From Trissonchulus latispiculum (taxonomy: Eukaryota; Nematoda; Enoplea; Enoplida; Ironidae): DNA of 64,000 nt. Below the pieces are notes generated by a model. That model had not been told where the DNA came from, did not search any database, and saw nothing but the letters and a program-made list of their open reading frames with translations. Shown here piece by piece: positions 1 to 10,359 of the stretch. The position numbers were made by a program, and so were the translations under genes. The stretch's first letter is position 1. Every line of letters starts with the position of its first letter. The stretch spans positions 1 through 64,000 of the forward strand of contig JASAND010020851.1 of NCBI GenBank assembly GCA_030248195.1, given 5' to 3'.

Positions 1-308
1 GAAATGTAGTGGAAGGGTTAAGTTTCTAGTTGGGGGTTATATAAGATGTTTTAAGTTGGGGGGCTTTTTAAGTTGGGGGGCTCGGGAGGAGCCTTCTTAG
101 TGTGAAAACTCGTTTACGATTTTCATATGGGGGTGTTGGTCGGAATTCCTAATAGGTTGGGCGGTAGGGGGGTCCGTTAGATTTAGAAAAATGCTTTGTG
201 ATTTTCGTATGAGGGGGAATCCTATGAAATAATCTGTGAACGATTGTCTTGTTTAATCTGTTTTTTGTAATGTTTAGAGCAGATCAATCTTACTACTTAT
301 TATAATAT
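1..308. other. 5' flank of the Helitron coding region, with short tandem repeats
   Basis: No gene is visible. A 17-bp G-rich unit (TTTAAGTTGGGGGGCT) occurs twice in tandem at about 50-81. A looser repeat (GATTTTCATATGGGGG, then GATTTTCGTATGAGGG) occurs near 118 and 201. This stretch may belong to the Helitron 5' region, but no terminus could be recognised. Confidence 0.4.
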
Positions 309-902
309 TTGGTATATATTAAATTGGTTTTGATCATGGGAAAGCGGAAGAGTGAAAAGAAGGCGTTAGAGGCAAAAAGGCTGAAGGAGAAAGAGAAGAA
401 GCGGCGGCAAAGGGCGAAGAAAGCTGCTGAGAAACAGGGAGAGACTGGGAGTGAACTCAATGTGGATGTTAGATCTACTGATTCAGTGATCTCAGGGCGT
501 GAAGATGGAGGTGTGCAGGTGGTAGACATTAGAGGGGATTATATTACGGACAGCGTGCATTTAGGCGAGGGAACAGACGATGACAATTCGTTTGTTGGTG
601 AACTTGAACGTGGCACACACGAGAAGCTTACTGATTCAGAAGCTGCTCGGCGTTTTCGAAAAGCGGAATTGATGCGTCGAAGACGTGAAGACGCTGAGTT
701 GAGGGAAAGAGAAGCGTTGTATAGTCGCGAGCGTTATGCGGTGGAATCCGTGGCTGAGAAGAAGCGCAAACAAATGCGCGAATACTATGCAAACCCTGTG
801 ACTGGCGAAGCCCATCGTCAACAGGTCCGCGAATACTATCAAGATCCTGAGACCGGCGAAACCCGGCGTCAACAGATGCGCGCTTACTATCGTAATCCGT
901 GA
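309..902 (+). CDS. Helitron protein, N-terminal segment (Lys/Arg-rich, start of 17-residue repeats)
   Basis: The frame opens near an ATG at 309; a second ATG at 336 begins MGKRKSEKK and may be the true start. The first 40 residues are strongly basic with a coiled-coil-like Lys/Glu/Ala pattern. An acidic linker follows. From about residue 155 a repeat of the form REYYxDPxTGEAHRQQ begins. The frame stops at TGA 900-902 in the middle of the third repeat, while the same repeat continues one base out of frame from GAA 901. The stop is therefore a one-base frame break, not the natural C-terminus. This basic repeat region is often found ahead of the Cys-rich region in animal Helitron proteins; its role is unknown, and nucleic-acid binding is a guess. 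Confidence 0.7.
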   Translation: MVYIKLVLIMGKRKSEKKALEAKRLKEKEKKRRQRAKKAAEKQGETGSELNVDVRSTDSVISGREDGGVQVVDIRGDYITDSVHLGEGTDDDNSFVGELERGTHEKLTDSEAARRFRKAELMRRRREDAELREREALYSRERYAVESVAEKKRKQMREYYANPVTGEAHRQQVREYYQDPETGETRRQQMRAYYRNP

Positions 903-2410
903 AGTCGGTGAAGCTCATCGTGAACAGATGCGAAGTCGTATGGCTGACTATGCTGATCCTGATACTTCTGAAGCCCATCGCCAACAGATGCGAGAATACT
1001 ATGCTGATCCTGATACTTCTGAAGCCCATCGCCAACAGATGCGAGAATACTATGCGAATCCAGAAATCGCGGAGTCCCATCGTCAACAAACGCAGACGTT
1101 GCGGAAGTCTCGAAGATCTGATCCAGTTCAGTTAGAATCTGAAAGAGAACGAGACCGTGAACGGAAGAAACGGCTGAGAGCGGAAGGAGGTGCTTGGGAA
1201 CCATTTGAGGCGATGCGCATGCAAGGTCCCATGCATGTGTGTTGTGTCTGCCATCAAAAGCTGTACCGGGACTGTTTGGCGGTTGTGGATAAGATCAGAA
1301 ACAGAGGACTTGTCAGCAAGGTCAACGAACTGTATATCGAAGCGAATTGTCAGATTTGTCTGGAGAAGGAATCTCGTGGCGCCCTCGTGAAGATGATCTG
1401 CAGGTACTGCCGTTCCAAGCTGGATGCTGGTGAAGTCCCTCGTCTTCGACCCGGAAATTATCGGCTTCCAGTTATCGTTCCGGAACTGCAAGACTTGCGT
1501 CCTCTGGAAGTCAATGTTATAGCCGCTATGATTCCCTTTATGCGAATCCGTCAAATGCCGGTGTGCAAACAACAACGACTCTACGGTAATGTTGTTTGTG
1601 TGCCGTGCAAATTGGAGCGATCTATTGGTCAGTTGCCGAGAAACCTGGCTGACTGCAGTACCGTCGTCGTGGAACTGAAACGGATGAAGAAGCTGGGTGC
1701 TCATCGCCGGGAACGAATCCGAGTTACGAAAGTTCTGCAAGCCTGTCGTTGGCTATACGACAATGCCCAGCTCTACCGAAGAAACGTTGACTTCGACGTT
1801 GATCGCTTCCTTCAGTCCTTGCGTGACAACGATCAGCTGAATATGATGATTGAGCCAGAAGGAGTGGTCGAGGGATTTGATACAGGCGTTTGTCCTGCTG
1901 GTGGAACCAGCGCCTGTTGCTGTGACGCAACTGGTCGCTGCACTGCTGTTGGTGGAGACGACGACGCAGAGGCTACGACAGATCCCACTGTCAATGACAA
2001 CGACGGTGATATTGAATGGGAAGAAGAGCCGGTTGATGGTTCAGTCAATGCTATCAATCAACCAACCATGCTTGCCCCAAACGATCCAGATGAAGAAAAT
2101 CAGATGATCATGGCTGAAATGTATGACCTCAGCGATAAGAAGGTCATTGTCAATCCGGGCGAGGGCAATCGTCCAGTACCGCTTCTGTTGTCGACGGAGG
2201 TTGAAGCCCTTTGTTTTCCACACGTATTTGGTGGCGAAGACGTGCCAGAAACCAGCATGACAACTGCTGATCGTGCTAAGTATTCAATGCGAATGGAAGA
2301 TCCACGCTGCATTCTTTGCGATGACTATATCTTTTTACTGTGTAAGAAACTGCAGGTGGAACGCCTCCATAGTGGCATGTCGATTTGGATGAAGACGCAA
2401 CGGAAAGGGG
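901..2410 (+). CDS. Helitron protein, second segment (repeats, Cys-rich and DUF6570-like region)
   Basis: Reading continues from the frame break with EVGEAHREQ and three more 17-residue repeats to about 1095. A Cys-rich region follows, with CCVCHQKLYRDC near 1240-1275, CQICLEKE near 1348-1370 and CRYCRSKL near 1400-1424. These look like zinc-binding pairs. Next comes a DUF6570-like block (IPFMRIRQMPVCKQQRLYGN) that usually precedes Helitron_like_N in animal Helitrons, then an acidic linker and a segment ending VERLHSGMSIWMKTQR. The frame stops at 2517, but homology moves to the next frame at the five-G run 2407-2411, where one G appears to be extra. The segment is probably part of one continuous ancestral protein with its neighbours. 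Confidence 0.75.
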
Positions 2411-5400
2411 GAAGCTGCAGTGAAATATACAGTAAGCGACATCATTCAAGGAAGAGTGGTGGAGGAACTGGCAAGGAAAAACGAAGCTTTCAACTTCACC
2501 AGAAATGTCCGCGGTAGTCCAGGTTGGCAGGACGCCAAGAAGAAAGATCTGTTTGCCATGATCAGACAGCTTCGTGGACCTTCGTTGTTCATGACTCTGT
2601 CTGTTGCAGAGAGTCGGTGGACAGAGCTCATAGTGATGCTGAAGGCGGAGTTGGACAATGAAACTATCCAGGAAGATGATGTGTCCAGGATTCCCTTCGA
2701 AGAGATGTGTCGACTGCAGAATGAAGGCAGCGTGTTCATTGCTCGCTACTATGACCGCTTACTGCAGACCTTCATCAAAAAAACGCTGAGGCATCCGGAC
2801 AGTCCAATCGGCCAGTTGAAGGACTTTTTCATTCGAAACGAGTTTCAGACCAGGGGTCAAGTGCACACGCATGGACTTTTCTGGTGTGAAGGAGCCCCTG
2901 ATTTCGATTGCGCTACCGTCGACGAAATTGCAGACTACATTGATCAGAACATCTCCTGTGCCTGCGACAGTCATTGTGATCCCGATTTTGACGTTACTGT
3001 TCAGGTTCACACTCACAAGGCCACGTGTGAAAAATACGGTGAGAAGGGCTCAACCTGCCGGTTTGGTTATCCCATCGAACCGATGCCGTCCACCTTCATA
3101 TTGGAACCACTCTGCGCTGCTAGTGTTTCTGAACAGGCTGAAGCTGATGACCTGTGTGAGCAGACCATTGACAGTCTAGTCCGGTCTGCGTCACAGCAAG
3201 ATCCTGATAGAGCTAGCCAGCAGCAGAGCAGACACCCTCTTTCTACGTATTATCCGAAGTCCGTTCCCAAGGCCGATCTCAAGGAACTTCGAACTCTTCA
3301 TTCCGAATTGAAGAGAATTCTCCGTATCCATGCCGGGGAACGGCGTGAAATCAGACAGACAGATCCAGATGAAGTAGCTGAGATCCAGAAGCTGAAGTCA
3401 TTCGATGATCTTCTGCAATATTTGGAAATTGATTTGGACCGATACATCATGTGCGTTCGGTCAAGCTTCAATTCACGGAAGTATTTCCTCAGACGAGACC
3501 TTTGTGATATACGCATCAATGCGTATAATCCGAAAATTGGGAAACATTGGAGGGCCAATATGGACATCCAAATTCCACTGGACGAATTTGCCGTAGCAGA
3601 GTACATCATCAGCTACATCATGAAGTACAATTATGCTGTCAGCCAACTGTTGTCGTCCGTTCGAAGAGAAATTCACGATGGGAATGTGGATTTGAAGCGG
3701 CAAATGCAGCTGTTGGGAAATGCGTTCTTGAAGTCATCGGAGATTTGCAAAATGGAAAGTGGCTACCTCGTTCTTCAGCTGAAGCTGGTGGATTGCAGTC
3801 GGGATGTCATTTTCGTCAACACGTCCCCTCCAGAACGGCGAACCGTAATGCTCAAGGATCCGGAAGAATTGCTTCAGTTGATGCAGAAAAATCCAACTTC
3901 AACAGACATTGAAGTGATGAATATGGTGAAGCGGTACAGTCTACGCTCCCGACAGGTTGAGCATATGTGCCTTGCCATATTTGCCACCGAATATGAATAT
4001 GAGCCGTTCACGAAGCGGAAGAGAGGAGCACCAACAGAAAGGGAACAGCTGCAAATCAATGAGGATGAAGATGTGGAAGATGAGCCACTGGAAGAACAGG
4101 TTGATGATGGTGTCCCATGTCACGAGGAATTCCCTGACGAATTTGAGATTCCTCGGCTGGGCATCATGAAACGACGACGCAAGCCCAAAATTCTGAGATG
4201 CGTCCGATTCAAGGAGGAAATCGATCGTGAACTGTACTATCGAGAGCGGTTGATGTTGTTCCTTCCATTCCGTGACGAAGACAACGATCTAATTGGTCTG
4301 TATGATTCCTATGAAGATCATTTCAAGGCCATTCAGGAACAGATCCAAGATATCATGGATCTCTACAGACTAGACGATGCTCAATTTGACGCTGCAATTG
4401 AGCACGCTCAAAATCTGGAGAACGAAGACTTCGTCCGCATGGATATTGGAGGGACCATGCAACAGGAAGCAGACCAGGACCGCATTGACGCTGAACGGGA
4501 GCGTCAGTTGGCGTCATCGCAAGGATTTGAAACCGAATCCTTGGAATATGATATTGGCACGGATGGTGGTTTCAGGGAACTGGAACAGGTGACAACTGAT
4601 GCTGTCCACGGAGGAATGACAGAAGACGAGTATTTGAAGACTGTTCCAACGCTGAACCTGAAGCAGCGTGCCATCTTCGAAAACATTCTAATGCGAGTAA
4701 AGAAGAATGAAAGGGTCTGTGTTGCAATCGTTGGCCCTGGCGGCGTTGGAAAGACGGTTCTGGCTCGTTGTCTGCGCAAGGGCATAGACACCGTTTGTCG
4801 GAAGATGTCCAAGGATGCCAACATCAATCCCGTCCTTGTTATGGCCTATACTGGAATGGCTGCCTTTTTGGCAGAAGGCGTCACCATCCATAATGGATTG
4901 GCCATCCCTGCAAAGCGGAACAGCCCTGGAGAGTATCGCGGGTTAGATCCGAAACACCTGCAGACTCTGCGCAATGCCTATCATGGACTGAGAGCTGCCA
5001 TCATCGATGAATTCTCCATGGTAGGCGGGAATTTCCTTCCCCACATCATGCGTCGCCTAGAGGCCATCATGGGGGTGATTGGTGTCCCATTTGGGGGTCT
5101 CCATATGATTTTCATTGGAGATCCCTATCAGTTGCCCCCTGTCATGGACGTTCCACTCTGGGTTGATATGAGGGCTCAATATACAGCCTTCATTTCCAAC
5201 GTTTGGAAGGATCAGGTGGAATGCGTGGAGCTAGACCAGATCATGCGGCAAAAGGATGGAGAATTTGCCGAACTGCTAAATCGGGTCCGGTTTGGCGCAG
5301 ACTACATCTCTCCATCCGATGAGCAGATCCTTTGCTCTCGAAACATGACGAGAGATGAAGTAGATCAAATGATTGCGAAGCTGGATATTGAAGACTGTCC

Positions 5401-5518
5401 TGTCCAGCTATTTGTGACCAACGATGAGGTCCAGCGATGCAATATGAAGGCGTACGATGAGTCGAAGCTGGAGAAACTGGAGAGCAAGGCCATTGATAGC
5501 CTGGCTTCTGACACTATG
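2411..5518 (+). CDS. Helitron Rep (HUH, two-tyrosine) and N-terminal part of the PIF1 helicase
   Basis: The segment opens in Helitron_like_N (NVRGSPGWQDAKKKDLFAM, then FFIRNEFQTRG). The HUH-type metal-binding motif is VHTHGLFW near 2862-2885. Paired tyrosines lie in EYIISYIMKYNY near 3598-3633; this is the expected catalytic pair for strand cleavage and joining. The helicase starts near 4640: Walker A GPGGVGKT at about 4735-4758, Walker B DEFSM near 5007, motif III GDPYQLPPV near 5118, then LDQIMRQKD. The reading frame itself runs to 5608, but the last 30 residues are hydrophobic and non-homologous. Coding most likely leaves at ATG|GTGAGG (5518/5519) and rejoins at 5971. The first in-frame ATG is at 2420, yet residues before it also fit the protein. 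Confidence 0.88.
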
Positions 5519-5970
5519 GTGAGGATCGTTGTTTACGTTATATATACGTTTGTTTTACGTATGATAGGAATTTGTCTGACTATAGAAAAGCTAAAATTTA
5601 ACTGGTAAATGTTGTTTGATCAAAATTTGTTTCAACAGAAGTTTTGAAATGGAAAAGTTTTGATTCAATATGAAATCTGGTTTGTGTCGGGAATTTTCAT
5701 TGGTAGTTAAGAATTGTACATGCGATTCCAGTATATGGATCTTGGAAATAGTTGTGGTATTTGTTTGATGTAAATATCATTGTGAAGCCAGTGTCAGGTT
5801 TAATGTAACACCTCACACTCTCTATCTAACAGTAAGAGTTGTGACTGTTACTAAACCGAAATGCATATTTGTTAAATTGAATGTTAAACATGTCAAAGGT
5901 ATGAAATAATGGCTTGTTTGAATGTTTATTCTATGTTCATCTAATTAAGTATATAATATTTTTGTTTTAG
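5519..5970 (+). other. Intron inside the Helitron helicase
   Basis: This 452-bp AT-rich gap has a GTGAGG donor and a TTTTGTTTTAG acceptor. Joining the codons on either side keeps phase 0 and links SLASDTM to VRKAKRAA, ahead of helicase motifs V and VI. The intervening frame has stops at 5606 and beyond. An internal insertion that disrupts the gene is the alternative, but the consensus splice sites favour an intron. Confidence 0.75.
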
Positions 5971-8478
5971 GTTCGAAAAGCCAAACGAGCCGCAGCGTCA
6001 TCAGACCAACAAGGAGTCAGGTCACGAATATTGGAGATAGCTGCTCTGCTTAGCCCAGAAAAGTCCGGTGGCATCTATTCCGTTCTGCACGTGTGCTTGG
6101 GCATGCGTGTGGAAATAGTTGCTAACTTGGACGTGGAAGATGGCTTGGTCAACGGTTCTGGTGGCATCATCCAGGCCTTTTCCAACAACAAGACCGTGAT
6201 CTGGGTCAAGTTTCTGCACCCAAGAGTCGGCAGCCAATGCAGGGTGCAGAACAAACTATATTTCAAGGACTATCTTGGGTCGGTGCTGCCAGGAAAGGGT
6301 GTCATTGACGACTATGGTACCTTTGCCGATCCTTCTTGGACCCCTATTGACCGATGCGAGAGAACATTCAGTCTTCGGTCTACTGAAATTCGTCGGTACC
6401 AGTTTCCTCTTCGTCCAGCCGAAGGGAAAACCATCCACCGAAGCCAGGGAAACACCTATCAGTCCGTAGTGGTGGACTTTTCTGGTGGGTCAGTATTCCC
6501 GAATGGTACCTACGTGGCCCTCTCTCGTGTGACGTCCCTGGAGGGCCTTTATCTGATCAATTTCAGCAGGAAGAAGATCAAGACCAGCAAAACTGTTGCT
6601 GCTGAAATGGCCCGTTTGCGATCCCCTGACTGTCAATTTTCCTTAACTGAGGAAATTGATTTGGTGGAAGGTGGTGAGGTGGTCCTGTACCAAAATGTAG
6701 CCAGCCTTTCCAAATACATGGGCCAAATTGATTCAGATAGGCGGTTCAAGATGGGATCTGTACTGACTTTTGCAGAGTCAAGGTTACGCCCTTCGGATGC
6801 AGACAGATACCGCCTATCGTTGAGAGAGAACTTACGGGGTCCTCTCATCAGTTCTTTGGCACCGGGACATAGAACTATCGCAGCCTATTACGACAGCAAT
6901 GTTGCCACATCGGTGGAGATGTTTGGCAACCGGGACCTGAAGATCGAGACTGTTCGAGTGAAGGTAGTCTCTGGCCGATCCTTTCATTTATTGGCCATCT
7001 ACAGAAGTCCCAGCACGTCCCTAACGGAACTCTTCGATCAGCTGGACGCAGTTCGGCAAGACCTTGGGGACATTGTTATCATGGGCGACTTCAATGTGGA
7101 TCTCATCCACCGAAGTGGAGAATCAGAGAGGTTGGAACAATGGATGGTTGCCCGCCATTTCCATTGTGTTCTTCAGAGGGTTACCACCAATCTGGGGAAC
7201 GCTTTGGATCACATCTGGTGCAACTTTGAACACTGCTTTGGTGGTGTTGTATCCACTCACTATTCCGACCATGAAGCTATCTTTGCTGCTGTTGGCTCTC
7301 AGCAGAAGGAAGCTCCTGGGCCCAGTGCTGTTGCTGTTTCACGACAGCAGGTGATTGAATGGCAGAGATCGACTGGAAATGTAAAGTCTGCCTATGTCCG
7401 GTCCGTCGCCCCGCCTGTACCGGAGACATCCACTGTTGTGCCCCTGACGGTTCCTGTGGAAACGCAGTTAACCCGTCCAAAACCCAGAGGGAAACGTGTT
7501 GCCTCCACAACACGGAAAGGAAGGGGCAAGGAACCTGAGAAGCGGACTATCATTGAACCTGCAGGGCCGTCAATAACGGGTGTTCGTGGTGAAGCGACTG
7601 CAGTGGTACCCAGAGCCATCTTCAGACATTCTGGACTGCTTCTACACAATAGAGGGGAGAATTGTTGCTATGCCAATTCTCTTATCCAGTCCCTCATTAG
7701 TCTGAAGTCCTTGGAGCGATTGGTGAGCCTCCGCTCTAGGAACCCCACTGAAAAGGTTCTTGGCCAATATTTTTCCAGTGCCAAAAAGCCAGGTCCTGTC
7801 CACGAATCTAGCATTCCATTGCGCCGTGTTGTGGACGAAGAGTATATGGCCAACCAACAACAGGACGCTTCGCTATTCCTACAGTCTATGCTTGACGGCT
7901 GTAGCAATTCTGTGCAGGAGCTTTTCTTGTCCCAGAATGGTAGATACATTCGCTGTGACGATTGTCAAACAGTGAGAGCTGGGGCTCCCATCACTGATTA
8001 TACCATCAATTGTAAAGTCCCTGCTGGCGAGATTGACTTTGCTGAAGCCCTGGACAATTTATGCCAGGGCACACCCACCCTTTCTGACCAGGACCTTGAC
8101 TGTGCTCGATGTGGTGGTCGACATCGAAGCTATATCTGGTCGGAAATTCAACACCTTCCCCAAGTTCTGGTTGTCCGGATTATGCTGTTTCAGATGACGG
8201 GAACCGATAGCCACGGCCGTCGTGCACTGGAACGGCAAGACATTTCCTTTTCCAATTTCCATCATAACATTATGGTGATTAGCAATACTGCCTACAAGTG
8301 TGTTGCCATTGTTAATCACCACGGAGAGACGATTTCTTCAGGCCACTATGAATGCTGGGTTCCCCGTGGCAGTAATTGGCTTCTTGTTAGCGATGAACTT
8401 GTGAAGACCGTCGCTGATCGCCCTGACCCTACCCTAGCCAATGCATATCTGGTCTTTTTCGAAAAGATCGGTGACTAG
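5971..8478 (+). CDS. Helitron helicase C-terminal part, EEP endonuclease domain and USP-type deubiquitinase domain
   Basis: The frame runs unbroken from the splice acceptor to the stop at 8478. Helicase motifs V/VI are TIHRSQGNTY near 6430-6459 and YVALSRVTSLEG near 6510-6545. An exonuclease-endonuclease-phosphatase domain follows at about 6755-7290: FAESRLRPSD (candidate catalytic Glu), IYRSPST, MGDFNVD near 7081 and the terminal SDHEAI near 7264. After a basic Pro/Thr-rich linker, a C19-type ubiquitin peptidase spans about 7630-8470. Its Cys box is GENCCYANSLIQSL, its His box is HHGETISSGHYECWV, and a zinc-ribbon pair is CDDC...CARC. The domain is compact (about 280 residues) with the Cys and His both present. 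Helentrons usually carry OTU-type proteases, so a USP at this position is unusual. Confidence 0.88.
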   Translation, partial: VRKAKRAAASSDQQGVRSRILEIAALLSPEKSGGIYSVLHVCLGMRVEIVANLDVEDGLVNGSGGIIQAFSNNKTVIWVKFLHPRVGSQCRVQNKLYFKDYLGSVLPGKGVIDDYGTFADPSWTPIDRCERTFSLRSTEIRRYQFPLRPAEGKTIHRSQGNTYQSVVVDFSGGSVFPNGTYVALSRVTSLEGLYLINFSRKKIKTSKTVAAEMARLRSPDCQFSLTEEIDLVEGGEVVLYQNVASLSKYMGQIDSDRRFKMGSVLTFAESRLRPSDADRYRLSLRENLRGPLISSLAPGHRTIAAYYDSNVATSVEMFGNRDLKIETVRVKVVSGRSFHLLAIYRSPSTSLTELFDQLDAVRQDLGDIVIMGDFNVDLIHRSGESERLEQWMVARHFHCVLQRVTTNLGNALDHIWCNFEHCFGGVVSTHYSDHEAIFAAVGSQQKEAPGPSAVAVSRQQVIEWQRSTGNVKSAYVRSVAPPVPETSTVVPLTVPVETQLTRPKPRGKRVASTTRKGRGKEPEKRTIIEPAGPSITGVRGEATAVVPRAIFRHSGLLLHNRGENCCYANSLIQSLISLKSLERLVSLRSRNPTEKVLGQYFSSAKKPGPVHESSIPLRRVVDEEYMANQQQDASLFLQSMLDGCSNSVQELFLSQNGRYIRCDDCQTVRAGAPITDYTINCKVPAGEIDFAEALDNLCQGTPTLSDQDLDCARCGGRHRSYIWSEIQHLPQVLVVRIMLFQMTGTDSHGRRALERQDISFSNFHHNIMVISNTAYKCVAIVNHHGETISSGHYECWVPRGSNWLLVSDELVKTVADRPDPTLANAYLVFFEKIGD

Positions 8479-8790
8479 TCAAACATTCCCTAATGGTTGT
8501 GCCTTTGGAACAGGTTAGCAGTATAGCACACTGCCACCAACCTCTATACATCCCTTTCCTTGATCCATATATCTGAATCCTGTTACGAATGTCGTGCAGG
8601 TTTCAGGTATTCGACTCTTGCCGCTCTGAGAACAGTTATTGTTTCCCCTATTCCTTATGTTATATAGCACATCAGCATTATGTAATACGTACTGTATTTG
8701 AATCCTGATACTGATTTTGTTAGTATTGTTGTTGTTTATTTTGTAGTATGCCTGTGTACGTAGTTTATATGTATATAGTAAAATGTAGAT
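8479..8790. other. 3' flank of the Helitron ORF, AT-rich
   Basis: No ORF or recognisable repeat is seen. It probably serves as the 3' untranslated region. No clear AATAAA signal could be assigned. Confidence 0.3.
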
Positions 8791-8906
8791 AAAAAGAAAA
8801 ATTGAAAAAAGAAAAAAAAGAAAAAAATGAAAAAAAATGAAAAAAATGGAAAAAAATGAAAAAAATGAAAAAATGAAAAAAACGAAAAAAATGAAAAAAG
8901 AAAAGT
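8791..8906 (+). repeat. A-rich microsatellite (GAAAAAAAT-type)
   Basis: About fifteen short units of the form GAAAAAA or TGAAAAAA run in tandem, with occasional G or C substitutions. Internal microsatellites of this kind are frequent in Helentron-type elements, but simple slippage is enough to explain it. Confidence 0.85.
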
Positions 8907-9916
8907 AAGAAATGTACGTAGAACTGTAAAATGTATATAAGTGTATTGTTGTAATGTTGACTGTATTACTGCCTATGAATACTTAGTAATCGGAATTGTT
9001 GTACTTACTGTGTATATATGTATTGTGTACTGTCTGTTGTTATATATATGTATCTGCTTTGTTAAATCATAATTTCTAATTTGAAAGATTGAAAGCTGTT
9101 ACTGATACAGTTCAGCTATCAAGATTTTAGTGCTTATCATTAATGTCTTTCAATAATTGTCCAGTTTATTTGAGGATGTTACTAATTTTAAAAATCGGAT
9201 AGTTCACTGTTATCACGATGGAGCTGTTGAATTGCATAGTCAAAATTATGTCTGCATAATTTATGTCATCTTAGGCATTCTGAGTTAATTTCGCATCTTA
9301 AAATACTGTGCATCATAGCAATTTCCGTGGGAAAATTCTAATTTCTAATTGCTTATCAATCTTTTCTATTGTCGAGGTCATTAAACATGTTTATGATCTG
9401 TTAGACTGTTACTGATGCAGTTCAGTCTTTCATGAACATGTGTAAAGTTCAGTATTCAGATATGGTGATCTGACAATGTTTGATAGTTTGTGTCGATGCC
9501 ATTTGAATCGATGCTTGAGTGAGGTGTTCAACGTAGCAATTCCTTTCGCAATACAATTTTAACTAAAGTATGCGTGTGTACGTTTTGTAGCATTAAATTG
9601 TACTAGAATTTATTTCTTGAATTTGTTTAGTATAATATACGTACGTAGATTTTCATAAATTGTACCAGTGTCCATCCCTTACTGATCCAGTGGAGGTGAC
9701 TCTGATACGTAAGTACTTGAAAAGATTTGAGAAAATTTAATATGAAGGCGAGAAAGTGCCGAAATATACAGCATGAATAGACATCTAATCTACCTGAAAT
9801 ATTGTATTCTTTCTATAACACTGTGTAATGGTAATGTGACTGTATATGTAAAAACTGTAAAGGAGAACGGAGGGAGTTCGTGGTTATCTGGTAGGTGCAG
9901 ATTTCCATACACTCCT
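8907..9916. other. AT-rich non-coding DNA with a short dispersed repeat
   Basis: No coding potential is visible. The word CTGTTACTGATRCAGTTCAG occurs at about 9098 and 9406, and a third partial version (TTACTGATCCAGTGG) near 9679. This suggests a weak repeat about 310 bp apart inside the Helitron tail. Confidence 0.4.
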
Positions 9917-10133
9917 GGCCACACACCGTGGTCGCATAAGGGTTCGTAAAGGAAAAACTTTGCGAATCAAGTCAACCCCACCTTCTCGTGGTATGTTCGG
10001 ATTTCGCTGACGGGGCTCTGGCCGGACTACATTAGCATCTGTTACTAAAACATCTCAGAATATGTGGTGGGATATATCGTTAATTTCAATATTTTGTGCT
10101 AATGTAGTCTGTCAAATAGGTAAAAACCTCTAG
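9917..10133 (+). other. Hairpin-rich patch; candidate Helitron 3' end
   Basis: Successive hairpins are: 9917-9922 with 9928-9933 (6 bp, one G-T pair); TTCGTAAAG with CTTTGCGAA at 9943-9951 and 9958-9966; CCAC with GTGG at 9978-9981 and 9988-9991; and a perfect 13-bp pair GACTACATTAGCA (10025-10037) with its complement (10097-10109). A short AGGT-AAAA-ACCT hairpin then leads directly into CTAG (10130-10133) before a T. That matches the 3' style of Helitrons. A structured RNA is an alternative. Confidence 0.35.
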
Positions 10134-10359
10134 TCATCTTTCTAATACTTGAGAATGAGAAAATTTCCTTTTCGATAAATTTGAGCTGTGTTTCTTTCTA
10201 GTTCCATATACAGTCACATTACTATTTTGTTCAATTGTTGTTGGATGAAATTGTATACATGGGCAAAGAACAGATGTATACGTCTGGAAAAATCCGTCAC
10301 CCCAAAGGGAAAATGCCGCGGCAACCCATTCTCGCCACTTTGCTAGTTTATTTATTATT
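10134..10359 (+). repeat. 3' remnant of a repeat module
   Basis: The distal part carries the shared module end: ATGCCGCGGCAACCC, then ATTCTCGCCACTTTG and CTAG ending at 10346 before a T. The first 160 bases have no match elsewhere in the window. Confidence 0.5.

Larger units (their letters stand above)
309..8478 (+). mobile_element. Autonomous Helitron/Helentron-type rolling-circle transposon, coding region
   Basis: The coding blocks run in the order expected of Helitron RepHel proteins: N-terminal Cys-rich region, Helitron_like_N/Rep domain with the HUH-type motif HTHGLF, paired tyrosines in YIISYIMKYNY, and a PIF1-family helicase with motifs GPGGVGKT, DEFSM, GDPYQLPPV and YVALSRVT. Two further domains follow: an EEP endonuclease, as in Helentrons, and a USP-type peptidase. 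Two single-base frame changes (898-900 and the G-run 2407-2411) and one 452-bp intron (5519-5970) separate the blocks. The termini are not proven. A candidate 3' end is discussed at 10133. Such proteins nick one strand at the element end and unwind it during rolling-circle transposition in the nucleus. Confidence 0.9.
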
